A stretch of DNA of 64,000 nucleotides from assembly GCA_025403435.1 (NCBI GenBank), contig CM046332.1:7743903-7807902 (forward strand), read 5' to 3'. This stretch comes from Artocarpus heterophyllus (lineage: Eukaryota; Streptophyta; Magnoliopsida; Rosales; Moraceae). Under the pieces are notes generated by a model, which worked only from the letters and a program-made list of their open reading frames with translations, made no database searches and was not told the DNA's origin. The position numbers and the translations under genes were made by a program. This document shows positions 45,872-57,540 of this stretch, one piece after another; the stretch's first letter is position 1; each line of letters opens with the position of its first letter.

Positions 45872-46900
45872 GTACTTGAAAATATGCTTTACCGTAACCC
45901 AATGGTTCGGTCTTGGATCTGCCCGAAATCGACTTACAATCTCGACCGCATGACTAATATCCGGTCATGTGCCAAGCATGGCATACATGAGACTTCCCAC
46001 TGCCGAAGCATAAGGCACCTTCTTCATGTATTCTCTTTCTTCCTCAGACCTTGGAGAGTCTTTCTTAGAAAGAGTAATTCTAGATCTTGATGGTTGCCCA
46101 CCTTTCTTAGAATCCTACATTGCAAACCTCTTGAGAATTTTATCTATGTAGCTGGCTTGTGACAAAGCTGTCATTTTGTTCTTCCTATTATAAAAGATCT
46201 GGATACCAAGAACAAAATTAGCCTCACCCAAGTCCTTCATGTTAAACTGCTTGGTCAACCATAAGTTGACCGATGACAATGCCCCAACATCATTGCCAAT
46301 TAGTATAATGTCATCTAAATAGAGCAGTAGAAAAACCACCTTCCCATCCTTAATGTGTTTGTAAACACATGGCTCATCCACATTTTGTGAGAACCCATAA
46401 GTCTTAATCACCTGATCAAATCATATGTTCCAAGAACGGGAAGCCTGCTTAAGTCCAAAAATTGACTTTAGCAGGTTACAAACTTTACCCTCTTGACCCT
46501 TGACCTTGAACTCGTCTGGTTGTTTCATATATATGGACTCATCAAGATAGCCATTTAGAAAAGCCACCTTAACATCCATCTGTCAAATCTCATAGTCGAG
46601 AGTGGCAGCTATGGGCAAGAAAATTAGGATATATTTAAGCAAGGCTATAGGTAAAAAAATTTCCTCATAATCGATTCCTTCCTTTTGCGTATAAGCCTTA
46701 CCTACCAGTCTAACCTTAAAGGTTTTGACCTTTCCATCCACTCCTCTTTTCCTCTTGTAGATCCATTTACACCCTATGGATTTTACCCCTTTGGGAAGAT
46801 CCACAAGTTCCCAGACCTAATTAGTCTCCATAGACTTCATCTTTGTGTTCGTGGCCTCTGTCTAGAGTTTTAAATCAATATCCTCCATAGCCTCTATGTA
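45872..46900 (-). pseudogene. copia-D reverse transcriptase, broken
   Basis: Pieces on the minus strand: 46583-46804 ([40 protein letters not shown]) and 46115-46411 (KTYGFSQNVDEPCVYKHIKD, LLLYLDDIILIGND, FVLGIQIF). The catalytic box is YLDD instead of YVDD. MDVKVAFLNG is recoverable near 46560 after a frame change. The region to 45872 gives the HWVTVKHIFKYL equivalent with stops. Confidence 0.85.
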
Positions 46901-47256
46901 AGTACAAGGATCCCTATCATGTTCATCCGGTTAGCCAAGAAGGCCTCCATTGAACATATACCTCTCAGGTTGACTCTTGATCCTCCCACTACGCCGAAGC
47001 CCCTTAGGTTGTTGTTTAGGTTCATTTGGTTTTTCCACACTGATCAAAACGGTTTCATTTGGAACCTCTGGAGTAATTGGATCACTCCTTAACTCCTCAA
47101 GCACCACTTTTCTACAAGGTTTAAAGTCGTCCATGTCACTCACCTCAAGGAAAGTTGCATTAGTTGAAACCATGACTTTATTTTCCTTTGGGTCATAGAA
47201 ATAACCCCCTTTAGTCCCTTTTGGATATCCTACAAACATGCAAACTTCCGAACGTG
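46901..47256 (-). pseudogene. copia-D integrase C-terminal linker
   Basis: 112 codons: [59 protein letters not shown]. This is the end of integrase and the IN-RT linker. Interrupted at 47256 by the gypsy-6 LTR; copia-A reads on at the same place with the segment [10 protein letters not shown] further upstream. Confidence 0.87.
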
Positions 47257-49358
47257 TGTAACACCCCAAAATTTATTTAATATTATTGTAGTATAAAATG
47301 ATGAATTAGTGTGCCATAATTAATGTTTCAACATTAATTTGATCATTTGGTTAAATTTTGAATTTTAGGTTGTTTTGAGTTTTAAAACACAACCGTTTGT
47401 AAAATGTTAAAAATATTCCGTTTTACAAAAACCGTGGGTGGCACATGGTTTTCGTATAGTAAAATCGCCCACTATTTCTCTCTATTTATTCCCTCTCTCA
47501 CTTTCTTCCTCTCACTCTCGTGTGATCTCTCTCACTCTCCCTCTCGGTCTCTCTTCTTCCCTCTCAATCTCCTCAAATTTTTGAATCAAAATTTGAATCC
47601 AAGCTTCGGGTTAGCAAGGAGGAAGCTCGGGAACGTGATTTGGCAACCAAGAACGTGGATTGAAGCTTCGATTCAGGGTTAGTTTTGAAATTTCTTAACT
47701 TTTTTAAAATTTTCAATTTTCGTGCATTTTTGAAATCTAAGTTTGTTTGAGCATAGAAAACCTTTGATTTGAGTTAAAGGAACTTAGAACACCTAGAATC
47801 TAAGCTTGGATTGAAGAAAAATGGATTAGATTCAAGATTTTTCATTTTTCCTCATTTTCTCCCATTTTTGAATTTTTGGGATTTTTGTGTTTAAATCTTG
47901 TTTAAACGAGTTCAAAAGTGTTCTATTATGTTCTTCTATCATCTATGAATGTTTTCCATGCCTGAGATTTGAGAAAAATAGGTTAAAATCAAGATTTAGA
48001 TTTTGGGAGAACCAAAACCCGTGGCTGGAATTTCTGGGTTTTTTCAGTTTGGCAAGCCAGATTCAAAGGATCAGCAGGCCGGACTCATCCGTTCGGCAGG
48101 CCAAACCTGAGAAATGTCCAACCGACCGAACCTAATTTTCTACAGGCCGAACTGCACAGTTCGGCCAGTCGAAGCAGGGCGTCCGACAGTCCGGCAGGGC
48201 CTAGAAAATTTTGTGATTTTTCACCCGTTTTCATTGTTTTGAACCCCGATTGAAATTCCAACCTTGTAAAATGATTTTAAAGATACAAATGGCACACTAG
48301 GACATCATGAAATGGTTTAGTAACGTAAAATGTCTCGAACTAGATATTGATCGACTAGTGTGTATCTAGGATTGTTTGTGGTTCTACGAAGCTAACGTAT
48401 AGCAGACCAGGATTACGGTGTGGGGCACCAGTACGAGTATTGAGGTAGGACTTCTACCCTTTCTTTGGTAACCCAGTTTCAAATGATTTGGCTTTGAAAA
48501 TGGTTTCTATAAAAATGTTTTCAACGGTTGGTTGGAAATGAATTTATCGGTTGTATTTTTGTAAACCATGAACTGAGATGAACTTCATAATGAACTTCAT
48601 AATGAATGTTAATGAGAATATCTAGTAAGTGGACTTTGTATGATAATAGAAATAAATATAAGGGCATGATGCCATATCAGAGATCCGGTCATGTAGCGAT
48701 CGACCTTGGGGGTAGGTCCCGAAACCCAGCTGGGCCACTACGGTTGTGATATCCTTATGGTTTGCCTAGAAAAAAAGAAAATGATGTTTCTGGTCAACCT
48801 AATAAACTGTTTTGGGTAAGAATGGTTTTATTTAAATTTATTTACTTATTCAAGGTTTCTTTTAAATAATTCCATGAGTAGTGAGACTTTTCTTTAAATT
48901 AAATGATTTATTAAAATTTAGTCCTATTGAGCCTTTCACTCACATTTTGTTTATTTTTAAATTTCCCCCTCTAGGTGGATTCCCTCTTAGGTTTAGAGAG
49001 GATTCATCGGACAGAACTGTAGAGCAGTAGAAGGATTAGTAGGTTATTTGTATTAATTGAACAAGGCGTGTAATTTTTTTAACTTCATTTATGCTTGGAC
49101 TATGGTTGTATTATTATATTGTCAGTACTATGTGTGTGCACAAGTTGTGGGTAAGTGGGACCCATACTTGCAGTTTTTTATTATTTTATTATTTTATTAT
49201 CCGCTTAATGTTTATGAACTCTTTCATACAATGTTGTTTTGAAACTTTCACATTTTAGATATTTGATTTAACCCCTAAAATTCTTGATTTTAATTAAATT
49301 CTCTTTTAATTAATTTAAATAATCCACCACGTCATCTCCTGTACCCCGGGGCTTGACA
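47257..49358 (+). repeat. gypsy-6 5' LTR (2102 bp)
   Basis: TGTAACACCCC to GGGGCTTGACA. Contains a CT-rich patch (47480-47575) and palindrome array (48047-48200). The last 255 bases of the window repeat its start. No coding frame of note. Confidence 0.93.
48047..48200 (+). repeat. GC-rich palindrome array in gypsy-6 LTR
   Basis: Seven or so degenerate units (ATCAGCAGGCCGGA, TTCGGCAGGCCAAA, ACAGGCCGAACT, TTCGGCCAGTCGAA, TCCGGCAGGGCC) at mainly 20-24 bp steps. Confidence 0.78.
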
Positions 49359-49361
49359 GAA

Positions 49362-49373
49362 TGGTATCAGAGC
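49362..49373 (+). promoter_or_regulatory. gypsy-6 primer binding site
   Basis: TGGTATCAGAGC three bases after the LTR; initiator-Met tRNA complement. Confidence 0.9.
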
Positions 49374-49464
49374 TCAAGGTTATAAACCTTGGGAATTATG
49401 CACACATAGGTATGGCAATGAAATACCTTTGACAGTCCAAAATTTTGTTTTCAAAAGTGAGAGA

Positions 49465-50505
49465 ATGGCACCTAGATGTCGTTCAACAGTTGACACCGAG
49501 TTCAAAAATGATGAGGGTATGATGAGGTCTATGTTTGCGGCTTTTTGGTAGATGGCAGCTAGGGCCAGACCGGAGGATTCTGATGTCAGTCGCCAGCATA
49601 CATATTTTAAGGAATTTTGACGTACGTCTATTCTGACTTTTGACGGTAATGGGGATCCGTAGTTGGCAGAATATTGGTTAGACTTGATCGTGAAGCATTT
49701 GGATACCCTTGGTGTGCCTGATGAGTACCGTGTGGAATTTGTTGCATATAAGCTCGAGGGTGGTGCTAATACTTGGTGGAAACAAGCTAAGCGTTTGGAA
49801 CGCAGTGGCGATATCAGTTGGGACAGATTCGAGGAGCTGTTCTATGACCGTTATTTTTTGCAGGGCTATAGAGATCAGAAGGCAGCTGAGTTCTACAGGT
49901 TGCAGCAGGGTGATTTGTCAGTTAGGGAATATGAGGCAAGATTTAATGAGTTGGCCAGGTTTGCTCCATCAGCAGTGGCATCGAAACGCGAGAGGTGCAT
50001 TAAATTTCTAGAAGGGCTCAAGGCTCCTATTCGGTGACAAGTGGTTGCTTTGCGACTTAGGAGTTTTGGAGAGCTTGTGTAGTCAGCAATATCAGTGGAG
50101 AATGATTATGCGCAGTATTGTGAGGATCGAGTAAAAGCTTTCGGAGGATCGCAGAGGAGCGGTAGGAAGAGCACCAATAGCCGTCCAACTCCAAGAAAGA
50201 GCAAGCAGGGTGGAACAAATAGTGGTAGCAGCAGTTCATCTGGTAGCGGGTGCAGCAATCCCTACAGCTTCCATTGTCATTTTTGTCAACAGCCAGGACA
50301 AATCAAGAGGAATTGCCCGATCAGGAGTGCCTGTCTTAGATCTCATATCAGAGAAGATGCTAGTCGTCAGTCTCAACCTCAGACCCTACCTCCGCCTCAG
50401 TATTATCCACAGTTGTAGTATTCTCAGTTCTCTCCTCAGTAGTTTTCATATCCGGCATGAGGGCAGCAGCTGCAGCATTTCTAGCATAGCGTCCCTCAGT
50501 ATCGA
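49465..50505 (+). pseudogene. gypsy-6 gag
   Basis: From the ATG at 49465 (MAPRCRST). TAG at 49549-49551 stands where gypsy-1 has CAG (FWQMAA). Further stops at 49618, about 49661, 50035 and 50080. The frame 49663-50037 carries EYWLDLIVKHLDTL, ANTWWKQAKRLER, WDRFEELFYDRYF, QQGDLSVREYEARFNELARF. A Ser/Gly-rich stretch precedes the zinc knuckle CHFCQQPGQIKRNC, in which the zinc-binding His is Gln. A Gln-rich linker with several TAGs leads to the protease. Capsid/nucleocapsid role by family; not translatable as one product. Confidence 0.9.
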
Positions 50506-51036
50506 GTGCCGAGTGTGGCTAGTGTGCAGTCGTCTCCGTCTCAACAGTTTCGGCAGAATAATCCAAGACCTAGCAATGTTGGTAGAGGAAAAAGGAAGGC
50601 CCCAGTGCAGGTTCATGCAATGGCATCGGGTGGTTCAGATTCTCATACCAGTAACACGGTTGTCGATGGTACGATCTTAGTTTCTCAATCTTTAGCTCGT
50701 GTTTTATTTGATACAGGTGCTTCTCATTCTCTCATTTCGAGTTCTTTTGTACATGCCTTGGGACTAGAGATAGAAGAGTTTAATGAACCCTTAGTCATAA
50801 CTTCTCCCTTGGGGCGGGTGTGTGTGAATTGTGTATGTAAATCTTGTAAAATAAAGATTGGGGATGAGATTTTGAAAAGTAATTTGATTATACTCCCCAT
50901 GAACTCATATGATGTAATTCTAGTGATGGACTGGATGTCCAGGTATAACGCAGTTGTAGACTGCCAACTTAGAAAAGTAACCCTAGTGTCTGATAGGGGG
51001 ATGATGATCACTTACCAAGGTGGTGGTGATTGTTAA
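50506..51036 (+). pseudogene. gypsy-6 aspartic protease
   Basis: 176 open codons starting in the linker. The retropepsin active site is RVLFDTGASHSLISSSFV near residue 70, followed by VILVMDWMSRYNAVVDCQ, the conserved second half of the domain. DTG is intact. Two consecutive stops end the frame at about 51036, and a frame change precedes RT. It would release gag and the pol enzymes from the polyprotein. Confidence 0.9.
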
Positions 51037-52005
51037 TAAGTGAGCGTCTCATGATGTTGTGTCTAAGAGGGCGAAGAAATCTGGGTTGTTGTGCTTTTCT
51101 TGCTAATCTAGAGTGCGAGCCTTATGCCTTGAGAGAAAGTGTAGTGATTTCAGTGGTTGATGAGTTTGAGGATGTCTTCCCCGACGAGTTGCCAGGCTTA
51201 CCACCACATCGGGAAATCGAGTTTGGTATTGAGTTGTTTCCGGGGACAGCACCGATTTCTATAGCACCTTATCGGATGGCACCGGCAGAAATGAAAGAAT
51301 TGAGGAAGCAACTTTAGGAGCTTGCTGATAAAGGGTATATTCAGAATAGCACATCTCCGTGGGGAGCACCGGTTTTGTTTGCTAAGAAACATGATGGGAC
51401 TCTCAGGTTGTGTGTAAATTATCGGCAGCTGAATCGTGTCACAGTAAAGAATAAGTATCCCTTGCCTAGGATCAACGAGTTGTTTGATCAGTTAGGAGGT
51501 TCGCGATACTTCTCAAAGATTGATTTGCGGTCGGGTTACCATCAACTTAGGATTAAGGAAGAGGACATTCCCAAGATAGCTTTTAGGACCCGGTATGGGC
51601 ATTTTGAGTTTCTGGTTATGTCGTTTGGGTTGACGAATACTCCGGCAGCTTTCATGGATTTGATGAACAAGATATTTAGGCCGTATTTGGATCAGTTCAT
51701 GATCGTGTTCATCGATGACATTCTTGTGTATTCTAAGACTTGGGAGGAGCATGAGTAGCATCTCCAGATCGTGCTTCAGACTCTACGAGAGCACCAGTTG
51801 TATGCCAAGAAGGAAAAGTGCAAGTTTTGGTTGACTAAGGTTAAGTTTCTAGGTCATGTCATCTCGGAGCATGGTATTTCTGTGGATCTATCCAAGATTG
51901 AAGCCATAGTGGAATAGGAACGACCAAGGAATATAGTAAAAATTCGTAGCTTCTTGGGTCTTGCTGGTTATTACAGGAAATTTGTAAAGGATTTTTGCAG
52001 CTCCA
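51030..52005 (+). pseudogene. gypsy-6 reverse transcriptase
   Basis: 51030-51317 holds the region before RT (FEDVFPDELPGLPPHREIEF, ISIAPYRMAPAEMKELRKQL). After a TAG, 51375-51758 has [68 protein letters not shown] and the FIDD catalytic box (51708-51719). Another TAG follows EEHE where Gln is usual. The thumb continues to 52005 ([32 protein letters not shown]), with one TAG and a one-base frame change near 52000. Catalytic Asp residues are present; the gene is split by stops only. Confidence 0.9.
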
Positions 52006-52660
52006 TTGACGAGATTGATCAAGAAAAATGTCAGGTTTGAGTGGGGTGAAGAATGTGAGCTTGCTTTTCAGGAATTGAAGAACCGGTTGACTTTAGCCCT
52101 AGTGTTGGTTATTCTTAGCAGTGACGAGCCGTATGAGGTTTACGCAGATGCTTTAGGACGCGGACTTGGATGCGTGTTGATGCAACATGGATACGTGGTT
52201 GCTTACGGATCAAGACAGCTACGACCTCACGAGCGGAATTATCCTACTCATGACTTGGAGCTTGCGACAATGATTCACGCGCTGAAGATTTGGAGATGTT
52301 ATTTGTATGGAGCGTCATTTCAAGTCTTCTCTGATCATAAGAGTTTGAGGTATCTGTTCACTTAGAGGGATCTTAATTTGAGGTAGCGTAGATGGATAGA
52401 GTATATGGAGGATTATGATTTTGCGTTGCAGTATCATCCCAGAAAAGCTAATGTGATCGCGGATACGCTTAGTAGGAAGTCTTCAGGGATTCTCGCTTGT
52501 TTGGCTTTTGAGGACTGGAGCAGGGATGCGACAGTGAGCGAGTATAGACTATGGTATCATGAAGACTGTGATCGAGTTTCGGTGTATCATGTGGAAGTGA
52601 CCCCAGCTCTTGTTCAGATGGTGAAACAAAATCAGTGGCAGGATCAACATTTGTAGGGGA
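52006..52660 (+). pseudogene. gypsy-6 RNase H
   Basis: 119 open codons: [39 protein letters not shown] (first Asp), [30 protein letters not shown] (Glu), [14 protein letters not shown] (Asp). Two TAGs at Gln positions interrupt RDLNLR*RRW. 52405-52656 continues with [21 protein letters not shown] (last Asp) and the linker. It ends at TAG near 52656. Confidence 0.88.
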
Positions 52661-53850
52661 TTTGGACGTGGATTTAGAACGAAGAGCGGTTTGAAGAATG
52701 GAGAGTTCATGCAGATGGATTGTTGTATTTCCAGGAGTATCTTGCAATTCCAGCTATCACCGAGGTGACAAAAGCCGTTTTGGACGAAGCTCATAGGTCT
52801 CAGTTCGCCATTCATCCGAGGAGCACAAAGTTGTATCGTGATTTGAAGAGGCAATATTGGTGGAGAGGCATGAAGAAAGATGCTCGAGAGTACGTGGCCA
52901 AGTGTACGATGTGTCTTCAGGTGAAAGCCGAGCATCAGAAGCCTGTAGGTCAGCTTCAACCGCTTCCTATTCCAGGGTTAAAATAGGAGCATGTGATGAT
53001 GGATTTTCTCACAGGTTTGCCGAGGACAGAGTAGCGGCATGATGCAGTTTGGGTCATGGTCGACAGGTTGACGAAATCAGCGGATTTCATTTCGTTCAGG
53101 TCAACATGTTCGAGGAGGATTCTCAGGGATTTGTGTCTGCGGAACATAGTGAGATTGCATAGAGCTCCCTTGTCCATCACTTCTGATCGAGACAACAGGT
53201 TTAATGCTAAGTACTGGAGGAGTTTTCAGGAGGCTTTAGGTACGAATTTGAACTTCAATACGGCGTTTCATCCTCAAACTGATGGACAGTCTTAGCGGGT
53301 TATTCAGATTCTCAAGGATATGTTACGTGCCTGTGCTTTAGACTTCGGCAGGAATTGGAAGAAATATTTGCATCTGGCGGAGTTTGCGTAGAACAATAGC
53401 TATCAGGTGAGTATTAGTATGGCATCGTTTGAGGCATTGTATGGGCGACCGTGTCGATCACTAGTGTGTTGGGCAAAGCCAGAAGACAGGGTTATTCTTG
53501 GACAGGATGAGATCTATGATAGCAATGAGAAAGTCGTTGTGATTCGAGGTCGATTGAGGGTAGCTCAGAGTCGACAGAAGAGTTATGCGGATAGAAGACG
53601 TAGACCCTTAGAGTTTGCGGTAGGAGACTTCATTCTCTTAAAGGTATCGTCTCGTAAAGGAACTATGCGGTTCGGAATAAGTGGAAAGCTTGCACCGAGG
53701 TATATTGGACTGTTCAAGATCACTCAGCGTATTGGTGTGGTTGCTTATCAGTTCGATGTTCCGCCTGAACTTTCTCGTGTTCATGATATGTTTCATGTGT
53801 CGATGCTTAGGAAGTGTCCTCCTGAGCAGAGTAAGGTAGTTTCATTTTGT
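52661..53850 (+). pseudogene. gypsy-6 integrase
   Basis: 52720-52986 is the HHCC zinc-binding domain (AHRSQFAIHPRSTKLYRDL with both His, and CTMCLQVKAEHQKPVG with both Cys). The core starts after a TAG: MMDFLTGLPRT (first Asp), WVMVDRLTKSADFI, SITSDRDNRFNAKYWRSF (second Asp). At 53293-53295 the catalytic Glu codon of HPQTDGQSE is TAG. Translation beyond it gives ILKDMLRACALDF and, from 53407, SFEALYGRPCRSLVCW, RQKSYADRRRRPLEF, LKVSSRKGTMRFGISGKLAPRYIGLF and FHVSMLRKC. It joins cDNA to host DNA; this copy has lost an active-site residue. Confidence 0.92.
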
Positions 53851-54022
53851 GATGTGCAGGTTCGGAAAGATACGACGTATGAAGAGGTGTCGATTCAGCT
53901 CATCGATCGAAAAGTGATCAGTTTGCATCGTCGTGAGATACCGTCGGTAAAGGTCGTATGGCAGCATCACAGGGTTGATGAAGCCACTTGGGAACTAGAG
54001 TCGAGTATGCGGGAATTGTATT
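53851..54022 (+). pseudogene. gypsy-6 chromodomain
   Basis: In frame with the integrase C-terminus: DTTYEEVSIQLIDRKVISL, then VKVVWQHHRVDEATWELES. This is the C-terminal chromodomain that defines chromoviruses (W and EATWE positions conserved). The frame is cut at 54022 by copia-F, eight residues after EATWELES. Beyond copia-F (63674-63698) it continues for a few codons (PHLF, then stop at 63696). In chromoviruses this domain binds histone marks and guides integration. Confidence 0.88.
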
Positions 54023-56053
54023 TGTTGGAAACAAAGTGCGCAGCGGAATTTTAAAAATTTTTCATCAGAGTAATTTCCAAAACATAAGTTTGACATGTTA
54101 TATGTATAAATTAGACAGATCTTACTAACCTTAGTGTGCCGAAGAACCTCCGCAAACTGTGTAGAGAAGTAACGTTCCAGAAGAGTCTCAACCAACTGGT
54201 CTTCTTCGCTATTCTCTATCCACAACCGGAGTGAGTGTGGGCTCACACGTATAGCTCTTCCACCGGTGACTCTCCTTCCAACCAATAGAGAGAACCCAAA
54301 GCTAGTGCTTGTGCTTTTTGAACAAACGCTCTCAGGGAGTTTTCAGATGCTCACTAGAAGAGTATCACTCTTAATCTCTCAAATTGATCTGAGTAAATCA
54401 TGAGACTCACTCCCTTTATATAGCTATTGGTCCTGGGGTCAGTCCATATCAGATTATGTCTCAAAAACTTGAAACAGAATCAAATTCGGATCAGTATTTG
54501 ATAAGATCCGCTTGAAAACGCGTAAGCTTATCTCCCGCTGATCGGTAGGCCGATCAGGCCAGTTCGGCAGGCCGAACACGTCATCCGGCAGGCCGAACAC
54601 ATCATCCGGCAGGCCGAACTCTGGAGAAAAATCTCCGTGAATCTTTTATTTTCCACCTGAGATTCTAAAGGATAAAGTCTCAGTTTTGATTCAAATAACC
54701 CAATAGAGAAGTTATCTGATCAAAACAAACTTTATCAAGATAATCTCTAAGAAAATAAATCAATTCACAATAATTCTACAAGTTTATCTTGTTCTAATTT
54801 ATCCAAAATTAAAACAACCGATAAACAGACAAGAATTATCTGATTGCAATAATTCAACAAGTTTATCTTGAACTAATTTCTTACAAAATTAATTCAACCG
54901 ATAAAGACATGAATTATTTGATTCTTACAAATTTTAAACCAATCTGATAAATCCGACATAAGTCACCAATTATTGGAAAAGCATGCCGTGTCGTTACAGG
55001 ATTTTGTGAGCTAGCAAAGGGGACCAAAATGGTCCTATAAAGTTCAAGCTCATGATAATTATGAAACCCAATATCCCAGATATACATTTCACAATTATCA
55101 ACTCTAACGCTACTCCACTAAAAGCTTGGAGCTGCACTCTCGAACTTTATAGAATTACGAAGCTCGTGTAGCTAAGTCTCCATGACATATCATAGTGTAT
55201 CTCATCCCCATATGATTATACATAATCGGCTTAAGGACAAGTTTTGCCTTACCTTCCCGATTATTTTTATCTTACGTTCCATTGTCTCACCATTAGAAAA
55301 CTTACCATCTAAATATAGTATACCATTCGGTTACACCTATGTATCCAAATGGTTGAGCTCTCCAGTTTTCCAATTACAGGACAACGCATATAAGAGGATA
55401 TCATTACTCCTAAAGACGAGCTATGGATTCCATATCTATAAATAACAAGTCTACACTATCAAGAGTCGTGCCTCCAACGTACCGGCATGCATACCACTAT
55501 AGAGATGTGGGAGTCACCCATTGGTACATCAAAAGACACAAGTCGAGACAACGGGCCCACTATTCATCTCAGGATTAAGATACAATACAAATGACTGCCT
55601 AAAGTGAATCGATTTGCCAGGACAGAATTATTAATCAAAATCAATTCACTTTATGTCCCGATCCAACACATCGTCACCTATGACAACGCACCAATATTTC
55701 TATTCACGGAGTCCAACTCCGATGGTCAAGACAAACCATCTCCCAAAAGGGATATAGACAACATAACAATCTTTACATAAATAAAGCGCCCAACTTTATT
55801 CCCTCAATTGTGGATCATATGTTTTAGACCGTCACCCTAAGAATCGTGTCTTTCGCATAATCAGTCCATCATATGCCCAATTCTTAAGGTTTGGACTGAC
55901 AGTCCCAGACTACTGTTTGCTTATCATACATTCAACAAAAATAAACATAAAGAGGACAAGATATGGTATATATAAATGAATAAATTCTTTATTGATAAAA
56001 ATGTCTCCAAAATCATATTACATTTTTACTCCTTAGGGCATACATGTCTAACA
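54023..56053 (-). repeat. copia-F 3' LTR (2031 bp)
   Basis: TGTTGGAAAC to CATGTCTAACA. TATA at 54415-54423 and CCAAT at 54426 on the minus strand; palindrome array 54541-54620. No coding frame with an upstream ATG in the sense direction. Confidence 0.95.
54541..54620 (-). repeat. GC-rich palindrome array, copia-F 3' LTR
   Basis: Four units (ATCGGTAGGCCGAT, TTCGGCAGGCCGAAC, CCGGCAGGCCGAAC twice) at 21-24 bp spacing. The 5' LTR has a differently arranged set of four at 62159-62239. Confidence 0.85.
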
Positions 56054-56063
56054 ATCTCCCACT
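56054..56063 (-). promoter_or_regulatory. copia-F polypurine tract
   Basis: Minus strand AGTGGGAGAT adjacent to the 3' LTR. Confidence 0.82.
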
Positions 56064-56067
56064 TGCA

Positions 56068-57540
56068 CTAAGTGAGTAAATACAGCAAATTTCGCATCCC
56101 CATAGCTTCCACATGCCTCTCGAAAACTCTCCCAGTAAGTGTCTTCATAAATGGATCAGCTAAATTGTCCTCTGATGCGATCTTGCACACCATGACATGC
56201 CCGCCCTCAACGAAGTCCTTTATCACATGATACTTCTGATCAATATGCTTACTCTTCTTGTAAAATCTTGGTTCCTCAGCATTAGCTACCGCCGCACTGT
56301 TATCACAGTACAGTGATACCGCTTTATCCATACCAGGAACTACCTCAAGATCCCCAAGGAACTTGCGGAGCCACACTGCTTCTTTCGAAGCATCACTAGC
56401 AGCCACATACTCGGCCTCCATCGTTGAATCCGAAGTGCAATCTTGCTTCGTACTTCTCCAACTAATGGCACCGCCGCCCAGAGTAAACGCAAACCCCGAA
56501 GTCGATTTCCTAGAATCTAGACAGGATTGAAAATCTGAATTAGTGTATCCTAGAGGAGTTAAATCCTCACCCGAATACACAAGCATATACCCTCGAGTCC
56601 TTCTCAGGTACTTGAAAATATGCTTTACCACAACCCAATGGTTCGGTCCTGGATCCACCTGAAATCGACTTACAATCCCGACCGCATAACTAATATCTGG
56701 TCGAGTGCAAAGCATGGCATACATGAGACTACCCACTGCCGAAGCATAAGGCACCTTCTTCATGTATTCTCTTTCTTCACAAGACTTTGGAGAGTCTTTC
56801 TTAGAAAGAGTAATTCCAGACCTAGATGGTTGCCCACCTTTCTTGGAATCCTGCATTGCAAACCTCCTTAGAATTTTATCTATGTAGCCGGCCTGAGACA
56901 AAGCTATCATTTTGTTCTTCCTATCCCGAAAGATCTGGATACCGAGAACAAAATTAGCCTCACCTAAGTCCTTCATGTCAAACTGCTTGGTCAACCATAA
57001 TTTGACCGATGACAATGCCCCAACGTCATTGCCAATTAGCAGAATGTCATCTACATAGAGCAGTAGAAAAACCACCTTCCCATCCTTTATGTGTTTATAA
57101 ACACATGGTTCATCCACTTTTTGTGAGAACCCATAAGCCCTGATCACGTGATCAAATCTTTTGTTCCAAGAACGGGATGCTTGCTTAAGTCCATAAATTG
57201 ACTTTAGCAGCTTACAAACCTTACCCTCTTGACCCGCGACTTTGAACCCGTCTGGTTGTTCCATATAAATGGACTCATCAAGATAGCCATTTAAAAAAGC
57301 CATCTTGTCATCCATCTGCCAAATCTCGTAGTCGAGAGCGGCAGCTATGGACAAGAGAATCCGGATGGACTTAAGCATGGCTACAGGCGAAAAGGTTTCC
57401 TCATAATCGATTCCTTCCTTTTGCGTATAACCCTTAGCTACCAGTCTAGCCTTAAAGGTTTCGACCTTTCCATCCACTCCTCTTTTCCTCTTGTAGATCC
57501 ACTTACACCCTATGGGTTTTACCCCTTCGGGAAGATCCAC
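56068..57540 (-). pseudogene. copia-F reverse transcriptase and RNase H, long intact frame
   Basis: 490 uninterrupted codons, the longest in the window. [49 protein letters not shown] (the usual DVKTAFLNG is altered but its Asp is kept), KSIYGLKQASRSWN, catalytic YVDD (codons 57046-57057), FVLGIQIFRDR, YASAVGSLMYAMLCTRPDI, NHWVVVKHIFKYLRRT. RNase H: GYTNSDFQSCLDSRKSTSG (first Asp changed to Asn), MEAEYVAAS, LYCDNSAAVANA, HIDQKYHVIKDF, ends DNLADPFMKTL. Both activities belong to the gag-pol polyprotein. It lacks its own start because the upstream polyprotein is interrupted by stops. Confidence 0.92.

Larger units (their letters stand above)
44983..47256 (-). mobile_element. copia-D: 3' part of a copia-A-family element
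   Basis: Minus strand: an LTR end fragment (44983-45318), polypurine tract, then RNase H, RT and integrase linker up to 47256, where gypsy-6 inserted in the sequence GAACGTG. The remainder should lie beyond gypsy-6, outside the window. The LTR fragment meets an opposite-orientation LTR at 44982. Confidence 0.88.

Noticed and set aside
49362..49373. tRNA gene fragments at TGGTATCAGAGC sites
   Set aside because: Only the 12-base primer-site complement is present at each LTR; there is no cloverleaf.
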